From: Reticulitermes lucifugus
Lineage: Eukaryota; Arthropoda; Insecta; Blattodea; Rhinotermitidae
Direction: 5' to 3'
Length of the DNA stretch: 64,000 nucleotides
Assembly (NCBI GenBank): GCA_026260175.1
Contig: JAKCWW010000408.1
Span: forward strand, 35,366 to 99,365
The notes under the pieces were generated by a model. The model made no database searches and had not been told where the DNA came from. It saw only the letters and a list, made by a program, of their open reading frames with translations. The position numbers and the translations under genes were made by a program. Below, in pieces: positions 11,898 to 22,680 of this stretch (its first letter is position 1; every line of letters starts with the position of its first letter).

Positions 11898-12037
11898 TTA
11901 GGCATCCATTCTTCTTGGATGTGACGCTGCGTGACTGGGTAGTTTCATCCCGACGTTTCGAGACGCGCCTCGAAACGTCGGGAACCAATTACCAAGTGAC
12001 GGAGCGTCACATCCCAGAAGAATGGATTCACCAACAA
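11898..12037. repeat. Near-perfect palindrome from subfamily-2 element ends
   Basis: The arms run 11903-11966 and 11970-12031 and meet at CGAGACGCGCCTCG. Each arm reads CCATTCTTCTTGGATGTGAC or a close variant, then a CCCGACGTTTCGAG segment. FWDVTLR can be translated from both arms, the same pseudo-peptide as in the hammerhead subfamily-2 repeats. The ACGTTTCG portion corresponds to the GAAACGT end of that ribozyme, but the CTGAAGA half is absent. It looks like two inverted element ends joined head to head. Confidence 0.7.
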
Positions 12038-12694
12038 GTTGTTCTTTTGAAAATTGGGTGTTGGCGTGGACGTTAACATTCGTTTAATGTAAAGAAAAAG
12101 TAGCACACCACAAAATATGAGAAACGGCCTTGGCTTTAAAGGGAGAATAATGTGGGTGTTTATTGTCTTTATTTGACAGGGCATGATTTAATGGTGTGCC
12201 GAAGGGTAGAAGGCACTGAAACTTCAGGTTTCATAAGAGTGGGAAGTATTTGGACCAGTTCAATCAGTGAAAAAGTAGAGTGGATTTCGGCCGCCATAAG
12301 CCACTCTCTTGAATTTACCAACTTAAGACATTCATTTACACAGGAAATTTAATTTCTTCATGGCACTGATTGTTCAGATTGTGTCACCGTATATTGCAGG
12401 ACCACAATCTAGAGGATTAAATTCAGAAATTTAGTTTAAATCAAGTGGGGTCAGATACAATATACATAAAGCTGGATTGGATTTAGATGGCCCAGGTTAC
12501 GGACCGGAAAACGGACTGTTACGGTTTCCGCATTGTTACTGGGATCATTTAACGAAACTGTTTTAATTTAGTAGTCTATGGGAGTGTAAGACATGAAGTG
12601 AAAAATGAGTGTCAACAGGTGTTTGAGGTTTCTTTCCGTCTGATGTTTAATAATATGCCCGGAGAAATTGGATGAAAATGAGAATTCTCAGTGA
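12038..12694. other. No recognised feature
   Basis: No gene or repeat identified. Confidence 0.3.
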
Positions 12695-12960
12695 GGTAAA
12701 GGTAAAGTAAAAGTTGTCCCTGTGCAAGCCATGAAGGCTTGGGGAAGAGGTTATAGCTCCACTCATTCTTACACTCGAAACTAGGTGGGGATGTTTAGCT
12801 TCATGCTTCGGCCACTTTACCCCGGTCTCGTAGGAGATCCTAGCATATATTGAATATGCAACTGAATGGCTCCCAGAGCCGATTTAGATGCCTCTCCTCG
12901 GAACCGAACCATGATTTCAGGTTCGACTAATCAGTAACTTAGTCGCCGTACCTAATTACT
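12695..12960 (-). repeat. tRNA-derived SINE, variant tail
   Basis: On the minus strand: head with A-box-like GGCGACTAAGTTACTGATTA and B-box-like CATGGTTCGGTTCC, body CCGGGGTAAAGTGGCC, then GAGTGGAGCTATAACCTC and GGCTTGCACAGGGACAACTT. It ends in TTTACCTTTACC. The AGGGACAACTT tail distinguishes this variant from the TATAGGGTGGA tail variant, and partial copies occur at 34.0, 44.8, 45.2, 56.6 and 58.5 kb. Confidence 0.7.
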
Positions 12961-15900
12961 TAATAGGCGTCGTCCAGTTAAGTAAATACTAAGTTTCAAA
13001 TCATCGACCGACTTGCTATTTTTTTTGTTACAAGAAAATTCTTTTGAAGTTCTTTACAGGTAGGCCTAAAAGAATGTAAATTTATGACACGGAGAACCAA
13101 ACAATGCTAGTCAGTTCCTTTATCTGTGATCGAGCTTCATTCAACGAATAGTAGGATTACATCCATAAAGTCACCGTCATTTTACATAACAACTTTCAGC
13201 GCCAGTCTTACAAACCTTACGGCCCTCCTACCTCAGTCACATGATTGCAGCTGCTACGTAAGCAAACGAATACTGGCACCTTAACCGCTCTGACTGCAAA
13301 AACACACTGATGTAGGACACACACGGCTTCGCGCACTCTCCCGACTTGTGACATCAGCCTAGGCTGCCTTAACGATACCTGCACATCAAGCTGGGGACTT
13401 TGTGGAATTAATCCTGCTAAACCTGTTTCCTCAAACAAAACAAACACAAAAGTTTCTCGTACAACAAAGACGTTACAACTGGAAAGCTACGTAAACAACG
13501 CGGATTTTGTTACGCTCTGTCATGCGGTGTGTGGTGATTGGCCATCAGTCTGAAGCTGCCCACCGACAAATGTTCACCCCCGTTTTACGCCACACGCAAA
13601 ATCTTACTCGGATGTCAGAATGAAAACAACGCATCCCACTTTCATCACTAGTTTGAAAGCTATGAACACCAGAATAATATGAAGATGTTGTTTAGATAGA
13701 AATTAATCAACAAGGAAGGCAGCTACCTAGTTGTTGAACTTGCGATATAAAATGTTTATTTCAGTTATGTCAGGTTTCATGGGTAGGATATAAAAATATA
13801 AAATTAAATATTTGACTTTTTTAAAATAGATTATATACCATCCTAATTTTCATATTCATGTTGCCGTTTGCATTAAAATTGCTACCTGTCGTGTCAAACA
13901 TAAACAGGTTCATAAAGTCTGACACTTGTTAGTTATTTCGCAAGTCAGCGGGATACTGCTAAGACAGAAGGACGATCGTGCTTGGGATACACGAGCGTTC
14001 TCTATCTGCAAAATGTCGATTATAATTCTCTGAACCAGCAAGGGGAGATAAAAGATAACATTACATTCGCACCCCTTCAGGTTGTTAGATATGAGTTTAA
14101 AAGTAAATACACCTTACAACCCTTTTAATCTTTCTAAACCTCCTATGTATTTTATTGTACATCAGTCAGGTTTAATACTAAGAACTATGCATTTTGTCCA
14201 CACAGTGTATCTGTGTGATCCATACCATTCTCACAATAAACAATCATTTTTCTCGGTATGACATTTATCACCTGGTCTTTCCAATGGAAGCAAAATGTGT
14301 GCTCTCTACATTACATTTTCATATAAAGTAGATTAATTTTTTCCCCCAAAAAAAGTCGAAAAAAACGTTTTATCGGGTCTTCTATAATTCTGTTCACTTG
14401 AGATGCTAAACCTTCTCAAAACAATTTGAACAATGCTCGGAAACACAGACTTGCAGACTGGTTGTGAGGCCCATAATATCTCCCATTCAGTCGTCACAGG
14501 GTACTCTTTTCCATGAAGTAAATTTGCCTGAGCCTGAGGTTGGCTGAGTACTTATTGTAAAAATGTGCAGTTATATCTTCATTATCCCACGTGCTTCAGC
14601 CTGACCATTCTAAATAAGCGTAGGGAGAAGTGTGTGATCTCGTATGCCGTATTTCCAGCCTCATAAGGCGCTACAACTGACAAGACGAGCTCTGTAATTA
14701 GCAACGTATTTATGCGGATTTAATAGCATTTGATATTCTGGTGTTAAGATACGGGGTGTTTTGGGGATATTTTCAGGCCGGAAAAAAAATGCGTTTTACA
14801 AGGTGGGCAAGACGGTAGTAGGTGTTTACATTCTCAAATAGAGTGAATTTTGTAGTGTCCCTGAGCAGGACAGCTGTTTCCGGGTATCCCGGTCGCTGTA
14901 GGCTTTCTATGTGATAAAGCTGCCGTGCTCGGGGACAAGATAAAAGGGGCAGATGTAATTAACGTGATGCGCTTAGGAACGCCTCAGTTTTTCACGCAAT
15001 GTCAATTACACTTCCGATTTGAACCAGTATTGGAATGATAGATATTCTCTCCGACATTAAATTTCATGACAGCCTGTTCAGTGGTTTTCTGCATGTATCG
15101 TGAGTCCAGATGGAGAGACAGCGATATTAATAGGCACACAACGCGGATATTAAAGTGCCTAAAAATTGATGCTTTGCCCAAATTGCAAGTCTTTGAGGTA
15201 CAAACTTTATTGTTGGCATATATTGAATTTAATTTCAATGCGGCTCGATCTAAATTCTGTTCAGTACATCTTTTTAACACACTGAGGACATAGAATTTAA
15301 GGGATCAAATTTTAATAAATTATGAATAGACAAATTTACATTTAATATCATTTGCTATGTTCAGCCTATAGTAACGATTTCAGTCGATTAAGGTGATTGA
15401 TGTATAGAGATTATTTGCTGATATTTGGCCATTTCGAAGTGAGTGTTAGCCAACAGTCCCTTCTAAATTGCCCAGTCGCAGCCCAAGGATAAAAGTCAAA
15501 CAACGTAAAATTGAGTTTCAGACAGTGACAGCGTCATTAAATAATCAGAGTAATTATGTCTGTTGACCTGTTTGTTGGCAGGGCCACCTAATCCCACTCC
15601 ATCTTTGTGTATTGTTCGTAACCTAGAATCGTACATCGTGCTACTTGCTAACAAAGTTAAGTACACTGAAAATTTTACTCATACAAATAGAATTCTTGTA
15701 TGTGGTATTCTGGGTTTTAAGACTGTGTGGTCTTGTAATACGGTGCCACAATCTGCACATTCAGGGCAGTGAGAAGGCTTAAATCTGTGACAGTAACATA
15801 CTTCTTAAGCAGATAAATTCGATAGAGCTAGGCCATTATGGCGCCAGATATCTATAATCCGGTGAACTTATTATTTCTTATCTCACCTGGGCAAAATCTT

Positions 15901-16194
15901 GGATTTTTCTTGAAAATGTTGCCGAAATACTGTTAAAAGAAACTGGTCTATTGAAGGAATTAAAGACATTAACACAAAGTTATATTTTTTGTAGCAAATG
16001 TCAGAGAATAACGCTCGAATATCTTTGCTCCAATTACCCGCCTAAAGATGTATTCAACAATTTGTACTGCAGTCAGCCTGATAATAAAACTTTCATATTC
16101 TTCGACATCAGAGCGACGTCAGGTTTCGAATGAGTAGTAACACTGCTGTAGGTGTTACAGGTAATCGAGCGGAAAACGCGTACTGTTTTATAAT
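12961..16194. other. 3.2 kb without recognised genes
   Basis: A G+C-richer island at 13200-13450 holds a 76-codon minus frame (13217-13447) with no known motif; it could be an exon remnant or chance. Another moderately G+C-rich patch lies at 14840-14960. Frames at 15002-15293 overlap on both strands and show no homology that I can name. Confidence 0.3.
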
Positions 16195-16740
16195 CATTCA
16201 TTCTGTAGTCTGTCCTACAAGAGGTCCATAGCCTCTTCCAAAGCGAGTTCTCCACAGAGTGCCATCTAGTGTTTCCTCTTTCAATTTACAGTATCCTCGC
16301 CTTTCCTTAAGGTCATCCAGTACCTGCTTACGTCTTCTGCCTTGTCTTTCCGTCACTTCTATCCTTCCCTCTATCTTTCCTTCAATAACACGTTTTAAAA
16401 CGCAGTTCCTACGCAAGATGTGACCAATCCAGGGTAGCCTTCCTTCCATTTATTGTATGTCGGGTATTCCGCTCTTCCTAGACTCTATGAAATACTTCAT
16501 TTTTCACAAAATCAGTCCAAATGATCTTCTCCATTCTTCTCCAGCACCACTTTTCAAAACTTTCTAGGTATTTCTGATCTACTTTCCGAAGTGTCCAATT
16601 TTCAGCACCATACAAAGATATGCTCCAAATGTAGCCCTTTTCTAGTTTCTTCCTTAGATTTGAGTCCAATTTGCTGGTGAAAACAGTCTTCTGGTCTCAC
16701 TGAAGAAGCATAAAAAGAAAAATTCTTCCTTTGAAGAGAA
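16195..16740 (-). pseudogene. Non-LTR retrotransposon ORF2 C-terminus (broken)
   Basis: The minus strand encodes LRKKLEKGYIWSISLYGAEN, then WTLRKVDQKYLESFE and WCWRRMEKIIWTDFVKNEV. After a disruption near 16450-16480 it continues with LPWIGHILRRNCVLKRVIEG and RRRKQVLDDLKE, ending GRGYGPLVGQTTE and a stop at 16198. This order is the conserved tail of insect endonuclease/reverse transcriptase polyproteins, beyond the catalytic RT palm. The catalytic part is absent (5' truncation). Upstream the homology continues in shifted frames to about 16740. A second copy of the same family lies at 29.07-29.48 kb. RTE-like affinity is possible but not established. Confidence 0.85.
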
Positions 16741-16887
16741 ATCAGCTGTAGCCTTTTCAAGGCACATATTAACCTGAGTCTTATTTAAAGATTCAGTTCC
16801 TACCGGGCAGTAAACACAGTCCGTCTCTATATATAAGTTTATTTATATCAACTACTGCACACTAATTACATGCATTCATTCTGTATA

Positions 16888-16935
16888 CTCCTACATGTTT
16901 CGGCTGACATTCTCAGCCATCATCATGGAATCATC
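16888..16935 (-). ncRNA. Partner hammerhead-like arm (core mutated)
   Basis: On the minus strand: ATGATGA-T-GGCTGA..TCAGCC-GAAAC-ATGTAGGAG. It matches the plus-strand arm at 16980-17024, but the first core base C3 is A. C3 pairs with G8 in the folded core, so this copy should be inactive. Confidence 0.6.
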
Positions 16936-16979
16936 ATCTATAGACTTACTCTGCATGCTGCGTAAGTCTATAGAAGATG

Positions 16980-17024
16980 ACTCCCTGATGATGGCTGAGA
17001 GTGTCAGCCGAAACATGTAGGAGT
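16980..17024 (+). ncRNA. Candidate type I hammerhead ribozyme (best copy in window)
   Basis: Stem I: ACTCC (16980-16984) pairs with GGAGT (17020-17024). Core 1: CTGATGA (16985-16991). One unpaired T follows (16992). Stem II: GGCTGA (16993-16998), loop GAGTG, TCAGCC (17004-17009). Core 2: GAAA (17010-17013). Minimal stem III: self-complementary ACATGT (17013-17018). Predicted cleavage is after A17019 in the triplet GTA. All invariant hammerhead positions are present. Oddities are the extra base between A9 and stem II, which recurs in every copy here, and a stem III so short that it may need dimer formation, as known for Penelope-type hammerheads. Activity is inferred. Confidence 0.75.
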
Positions 17025-17086
17025 ATATAGAATGAATATATGTAATTGATGTGCAGTAGTGGGTATAAATAAACTCATATATGCGT

Positions 17087-19412
17087 AACAACTGCACGCA
17101 ATATGTATAATATTAAGTATACAGTCCGTCTCTTATAAAAAGCACTCATTTAATGCTGTATAGGGAAAACCTCGCTCTTTGTCCAGAGATTGTAAGAATC
17201 ACATAAATACAGTGTGTGTACATAAGGTACAGTTTTTGACTGTACAACCTGATGATATAAAAAGTGACTACGAGACTTTAAAGGTTAATGTGTTTGACCT
17301 ACTTGACGTTTGGAGAAGAAACCATATGGTTACGTTATTTTAATATTTGTATATCCTCCGCCTGTGTTTTTCCTCCTCTAATCACAAAACCTCAAAAGTA
17401 AGTTACAGAATTTCGTGAAACTTGATGCAACTTCTTGCAGTCACCTTCAGATTTTAGATTTTTGACCGTAGGAGTTTAGGAAATTTTCGCAGCACTAGCT
17501 CTATGTAATGTAAGTTTTCATAAATTTGTGTATTAATAAACAGAGTTGCACAAAGTTAGCAACACTTCTTAGTGTCAAACTCCAGAATGACAGCCCGCTA
17601 AGTCTCTGTTTAACTGTCGGTGTAAAGTCGATAATCCACTGGAGTTACGCATTTGAAATGAAATATTACTATGTACTGTTGCGTGACTCCTTGTAGTCAG
17701 ATGTGTAACGACGTTCCAGACAAAGTTGCTGCCTTCTTCGTTACAGTAATTTGGGATCGCATCACACTTGACTAAATTTGATAGTCATCCCTGTGGAAAC
17801 CTCAAAATTTTCAGTCATTATCTTATGGTACTTCAAAATTCTGTAGCCATATAGGAGAATCTTTACATTTCAACCCTTACAGACGTGACAAGAGTGGGAA
17901 AATAATATATCTGACAAATTTAGCTGCGATGAAGTCTACAGCAGTGGAAATTAGACGCAGATATTAAAGCTTCTTAGGTTGTAACACATTTAATTTAATT
18001 AGAAAAAGGGAAGTTTTCTGCTAGTATAAACCGAGCCCTGGAGCGGGACGCACTGCATGCATTAAAACTCGTAAAATGAAGTCAGTGTTTATTCAGGTTA
18101 AACGTTTGACCTTTTTATATACAGAATAGCTCAGGCCTTCTTCCTTGTGGCTACAGTATTTTGGTAGAAATTAATCTCGTGTAAAGTAGCCTCTTGTTGT
18201 GTCTGCAGTTTCATAGGTGTATTCAATATGGACTGTTGGAGAACCGATTTTTTATGTGTAAACTGGACTGAACTAAAGTGGTTGAGGGTCCGATGGTGGG
18301 ACTTTTATAACGGTAATTAACCTTCAAACCATAATAACATGGACCTTGATTATGAGATTTAAGGTTTACATTGCGGTTAATATTTAGATTGTGGTTTTCT
18401 GTGTTATGATATACTGTAGTCTTTAAGGGAGCAAACTGAAACAAGATTATAAGACTACAGTCTAAATAAAGTACCTTAGTCGAATAAATTTAGGCCATAC
18501 TCTAGGCCTGTATGATCGTTGAATTGTAGGGGGATTAATTACTTAGTTACTTACTTAGCTGACTAGCAAGTTGCTCCCTTACTTACTTCGTTTCTTGCCT
18601 TTTGGCCTTAAGTCTTCAAAAATAGACCTACATATATATAAGGGACACCAGAGAAGAATTCTATGACCTCTCTGAAGGAAGACACTTATAGTTTGCACTT
18701 ACGGTGCTTAAAACCCCTTAACTTACTTCTGTTGTGCTCATATAACTATTCTATTTTGTCTTAAGTTTAAACTTTTCCTTATAAACTTCTTAGGTTCCTC
18801 CCGTGTGGAACCTCGTCTCTGCGTAACAAAATTCTCAGCAGGCGATCGTACGGTTTTCCATAATCTACTGGACATTCTAAAAATTCTAAACGAGCATATT
18901 TTATTATTAATATCCGTATGGGAAAAAAACTGAGGGACTCTCTTTGAACATAATGTAATAAAATTTGTATTACGATAAATTTAATTTAAATTACACCAAA
19001 TTTTTTATAAATATAAGTCTGTTTTACTTTTCTCTAAATGTGGAACTTACTTTGTAGAAATACCTGTAGTAGGCAACGTTATAAATTATTTTCTACAGAG
19101 TGTAAAAAAAAGGAAGTGAGTTGTTTCAAGGGAAAGTAATGTATTATGTAGCAGTCCTGGAGTGCTTGTAATAGGCTGCATGTCCTAATACGTGACACCA
19201 GCATTAGGCAAGTAGAATTGCCTACTTTAGCTGTTCACATAACTTAATGTAAGATAAAATTATCATATATGTACTTTGGCATTTTACTAAAGTGTTCGTG
19301 TATAGCTGCCGCGTTTTATTAAAAAAGAGGGAAAATATTTAACAAATGCTTTCTTTGAGACTTTGTGTACCCCTTTTTTGTACTGTTATGTACCGTGCAT
19401 TTTATCGTAAGT
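17087..19412. other. 2.3 kb without recognised features
   Basis: AT-rich sequence. A 73-codon minus frame (18223-18444) and a degenerate TTACTTAC stretch at 18538-18590 are the only items noted. Neither matches a known family. Confidence 0.3.
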
Positions 19413-19674
19413 CTAAATCAACCAACAAAGGCACAAGATTATTGACATGTATGAAATTATCTGCGACCCCTACATATGTTTCGGCAAATGAGTTGCCATC
19501 TTCAGGGATTATTTAGTGGAGAACTGCAAGAACTTTCTACATCCAAGTATACAGCATATGTTTACACATTAGAAACATTTACAGAGCATACACATGTCAT
19601 GGTCATGTATATGTAGGGGTCGCAAATACATTTCGTACATGTCAATAATCTTGTGCATTTGTTGGTTGATTTAG
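19413..19674. repeat. Palindromic hammerhead-bearing element, subfamily 1
   Basis: Inverted arms of about 65 bp: CTAAATCAACCAACAAAGGC at 19413 pairs with GTTGGTTGATTTAG ending at 19674. Matching ATTGACATGTA and GCGACCCCTACATAT blocks lie inside. A hammerhead-like unit lies in the left arm on minus; the right arm keeps only ATGTAGGGGTCGC. Same layout as the element at 16.8-17.1 kb. Confidence 0.75.
19466..19508 (-). ncRNA. Candidate hammerhead ribozyme, subfamily 1
   Basis: Minus strand: core 1 CTGAAGA (19505-19499), one extra T, stem II GGCAA..TTGCC around a short loop, core 2 GAAA, self-complementary stem III ACATATGT, then A and GGGG. The invariant core is intact. Stem I is weak (CC with GG plus a wobble). 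Stem III is two bases longer than in the other copies. Confidence 0.6.
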
Positions 19675-20037
19675 ATTCGTGTATCCTGTTGTCTCCCTGT
19701 TATCCTCCTGAAGATAGAAATTTATTGATGGGCATCTGATCACACTATAGATACAATAAATGGAGTCAGGCTGTATTTTGTTCTTCATTTCGTCGAGTAT
19801 TCAGAATAACAAAAAACAAAATTCCAGACAAAATTACAAGATATTCATGACTTAGACCAACACATTTTTAGCATGCACTTTTCTTGTAGCACCAACCGTC
19901 TTATAAGAAACCTGATCCGCATTGTTTTTATATTCCTATAAATTCGCCGTCTTCCTTACCTCCCTCATCTAGGAACATGCCCAGCCCACCGTAGCTTGTA
20001 CAATTTACTATCATAAACTAACTACACAACCAAAGTG

Positions 20038-20300
20038 TTGGACAGAATGGTGTCTCGCTATGGGCTGGACGGTCTGGGGTTCGAACCACGGTGAGCGCGA
20101 GATTTTCCGGACCCTTCCAGACCGACCCAGAAGACTACGCATCCTCCTGTACAGTGGGTAACCGATCTTTTTACCGAAGGTAAAGCGGCATGGATAAGGC
20201 GTTGAACATCCACCCCATCTAGCGCCGAGGTTAAAGAAGGGGTAGAGCTATAACTCTACCCCCCTCTGTGCCTTCGTGACATGTTATAGGGTGAAATATA
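20038..20300 (+). repeat. tRNA-derived SINE
   Basis: Head with B box GGGGTTCGAACCACG near 20077, then CCAGACCGACCCAGAAG, GTAAAGCGGCATGG, TAGCGCCGAGGTTAAAGAAG and the family 3' end GACATGTTATAGGGTGAAA. Same order as the copies at 4.8, 53.8, 55.7 and 62.9 kb. No clear target duplication. Confidence 0.8.
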
Positions 20301-21734
20301 GAAAGTGAGTCTGAAAGCGCCTGTATCATTACTGAATTAGTGTCTAATTTGCTCTGCAGAATTTATGTTCGACAGAGTCAATACTAAATTTGTAAACTTA
20401 TAAGTGTTTTGTATGCCTTTAGTAATACTTAGAAGCACCCTTTTCCTTTCAGAAGACCAAAAAGTTATTTCTTATCACTTTATCACTATATAATACTAAC
20501 ATCTTTAGAACTACATTAATTTTAGGAATTTAAGTTTTATTCTTATTTGCTAAGTGTGGGTCAAAAATACTTACTTAAAACAAACAGAACAGAAACTTCG
20601 AATTGATTTCGTAATGTTTATTAATGGAGTTCTTCGGTGTAAATTATAAATTCTGACAAGTATCAGTATAATTTAAGAACATTTAGCGTAATTGGAAGTA
20701 TATCGTAACTGTACAAGCGACCCATTTAACATCAGTTGATTAATTGTAATTAATATAAAAATTGTTTATTTGTCCATTTATTTATGCGCTTTGCTTATCC
20801 TTCGAGGGGATGGGACAGTTGTGTCAGATGAGGTCCGGTTATCTTCGAGGACAAGTAGGTCGCATATCCAGTGACACAGAGTCATGAAATGGTGTTTGTC
20901 CATATAGGTCACATAGGCTATGTATCTGGTTTTTCGTAACTGGGTGTACATGCACCTATGCATATAATTTTAATATTTTATGTAGTATTACCAATAATTC
21001 TAAGGGTACAAAATGGCATGGCTATTGATGATCATGATGATGATGATGATGACGACGACAATGATTGGGTAACATTGCCAAATGACAATTCAATCAGCCC
21101 ATAATACAGCATGTAGCCTGGAAGGAGTGTATTTTATTGTCGATATCCGGACAAAACCGAAAATCCGAGGAAAGACAGTTGCCCCGGTCATGATGCCTTC
21201 AGATGCAGAAAATAATCATTTATAAGCTATAGTTTCACAAAATTAAAGGTTTACTGTTCATAGGTCAATAACAAATTTCACAAAACTGGCAAATATTAGA
21301 TAGACCCATGCATCACAGGCCTGCGATGTAACAGGATGAGATGCTGAACCTACACAACGGAATGTTTCGAACACTCATCTTTTTTTTTATTATACCGAGT
21401 GTCTCATAAAAACCCTTCCGCTTTGTTTTATGCAGATGTATTTGGTTGGTTGGGTAAACAAAATTAGTTTGCGGCATCGCAATGATTTGATACGCATATT
21501 GCGTAAACATGTGTTAGAATAATGTTTAACACAACTGATACATACCTTGTATAAACACAGCTTAAGGATTTGGAGCCGGCTACTTGCGGGTGATTTGTAA
21601 AGATAAACAATATGTACATATAGGCTTATATATTAATATTTTTTTCAGGATGTCCAATGCAGTGTGTAAACACAAAGACTTGGTACAGTAAAAATAAAAG
21701 TCCATTGAGATCTGTATTCGTATCGCCATCCTCC
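20301..21734. other. No gene; (ATG)n tract
   Basis: A GATGAT/GACGAC trinucleotide run lies at 21026-21060. The rest is AT-rich DNA without identified elements. Confidence 0.4.
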
Positions 21735-21915
21735 AAAGAGACCCAAACCGCCTCGGGGGCCCACCCAACCCCCTATTCGTTGGATACAGAGTGAGGCTAC
21801 TTGCCCGGGACTTAAGCGGCCAGGGTGCAAACCTGACCACTTCCCTTCGCCTAGTGCCGTGGTAATGAATGAGTGGAGCTATACCTCTACAACTCTTTAC
21901 GCTTTTGTGGAGTAC
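21735..21915 (+). repeat. SINE 3' half
   Basis: Contains GGGCCCACCCAACCCCCT, GCGGCCAGGGTGCAAACCTG, CGCCTAGTGCCGTGGT and GAGTGGAGCTATACCTC, collinear with the body of the main SINE family. The tRNA-like head is missing, so this is a 5'-truncated copy. Confidence 0.6.
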
Positions 21916-22324
21916 ACAGGGGCAACTTGACCTTTTACGTTGACCCACAGTTCGAAATTCTGTGCAGACAATTTGGTGATGTTAAACAGAATAAGAGGTC
22001 TTTTGTTGCTGTGTTCAAAGCCTATTTTAAGTTATTTGTAACGATGATCTGGAAGCGTAGGGAGCAAAGGGCGGTTTTACAAAAGATATTTCATGCCCAG
22101 CGCAAGGTAACACGAGAGCGCTGTCGTTTCTAAAGTGTAGTAGTTTCATTTTTTACAGGTTTGCCAACAATTCAATACTGGCCTTTCGACATGTAAAATT
22201 TTACAATTCACTGCATCAAATATGCATAGTGTTCATAAATAACTTTTTCCATTTTGGAGCTCAAGATAAGGGCTCCATTAACTACGTACAAATTAAGTGA
22301 CCTGGTCGCTGGTCCTTGACGTAC

Positions 22325-22680
22325 GAAGGTTTGTGGATGGGTGGCTTGGTGATTGTATTTATTAAATTGCTGATTACTGGTTGGAATCTTGGTCGCTTGG
22401 TTGGTTTGTTCGTTGGATGATTCTTTGTTTGGTTGATGGGTTGGTTGGCTGATTGATTATTTAAATGGTTGAGTGGTTGATTTCGTTCGTGATCGTTTTT
22501 GGTTGGATGGTTTTCTTTTTGTTTGGCTTGAGGGTCGGTTGATTGATTAATTAGTTGGCTGATGTTGGTCACGTCTTTCGTCAGCTCATTGGTTGATTTT
22601 GTTGATTTTGTGGCTGTTTGGTTGGTTTTATTGGTTTTGTAGCTTCAGGCTCCTATCTTGTATGGTTGGTTTGTTAAGTG
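22325..22680. repeat. Degenerate GGTT/GATT-rich low-complexity tract
   Basis: About 350 bp dominated by TGGTTGGTT, TTGATTGATT and TGGTTG words. The minus strand gives a 96-codon N/Q/P-rich frame (22282-22572) that is a consequence of the tract. Confidence 0.75.

Larger units (their letters stand above)
16826..17086. repeat. Palindromic hammerhead-bearing element, subfamily 1
   Basis: Inverted arms of about 120 bp (16826-16950 against 16961-17086) centre on 16955/16956, where AGACTTAC..GTAAGTCT forms a further small palindrome. Each arm ends inward in a hammerhead-like unit, one per strand. Outer arm sequence (AGTTTATTTATA, CTACTGCACA) matches between arms with few changes. The architecture resembles inverted terminal units of Penelope-like elements or a retrozyme-like non-autonomous derivative. 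No reverse transcriptase is present. Confidence 0.8.

Noticed and set aside
13217-13447. Host exon in a G+C-richer island
   Set aside because: No splice sites, homologous motif or codon signal that I could defend; left as unassigned.
22282-22572. Asn/Gln/Pro-rich 96-codon ORF
   Set aside because: Product of the GGTT/GATT low-complexity tract.
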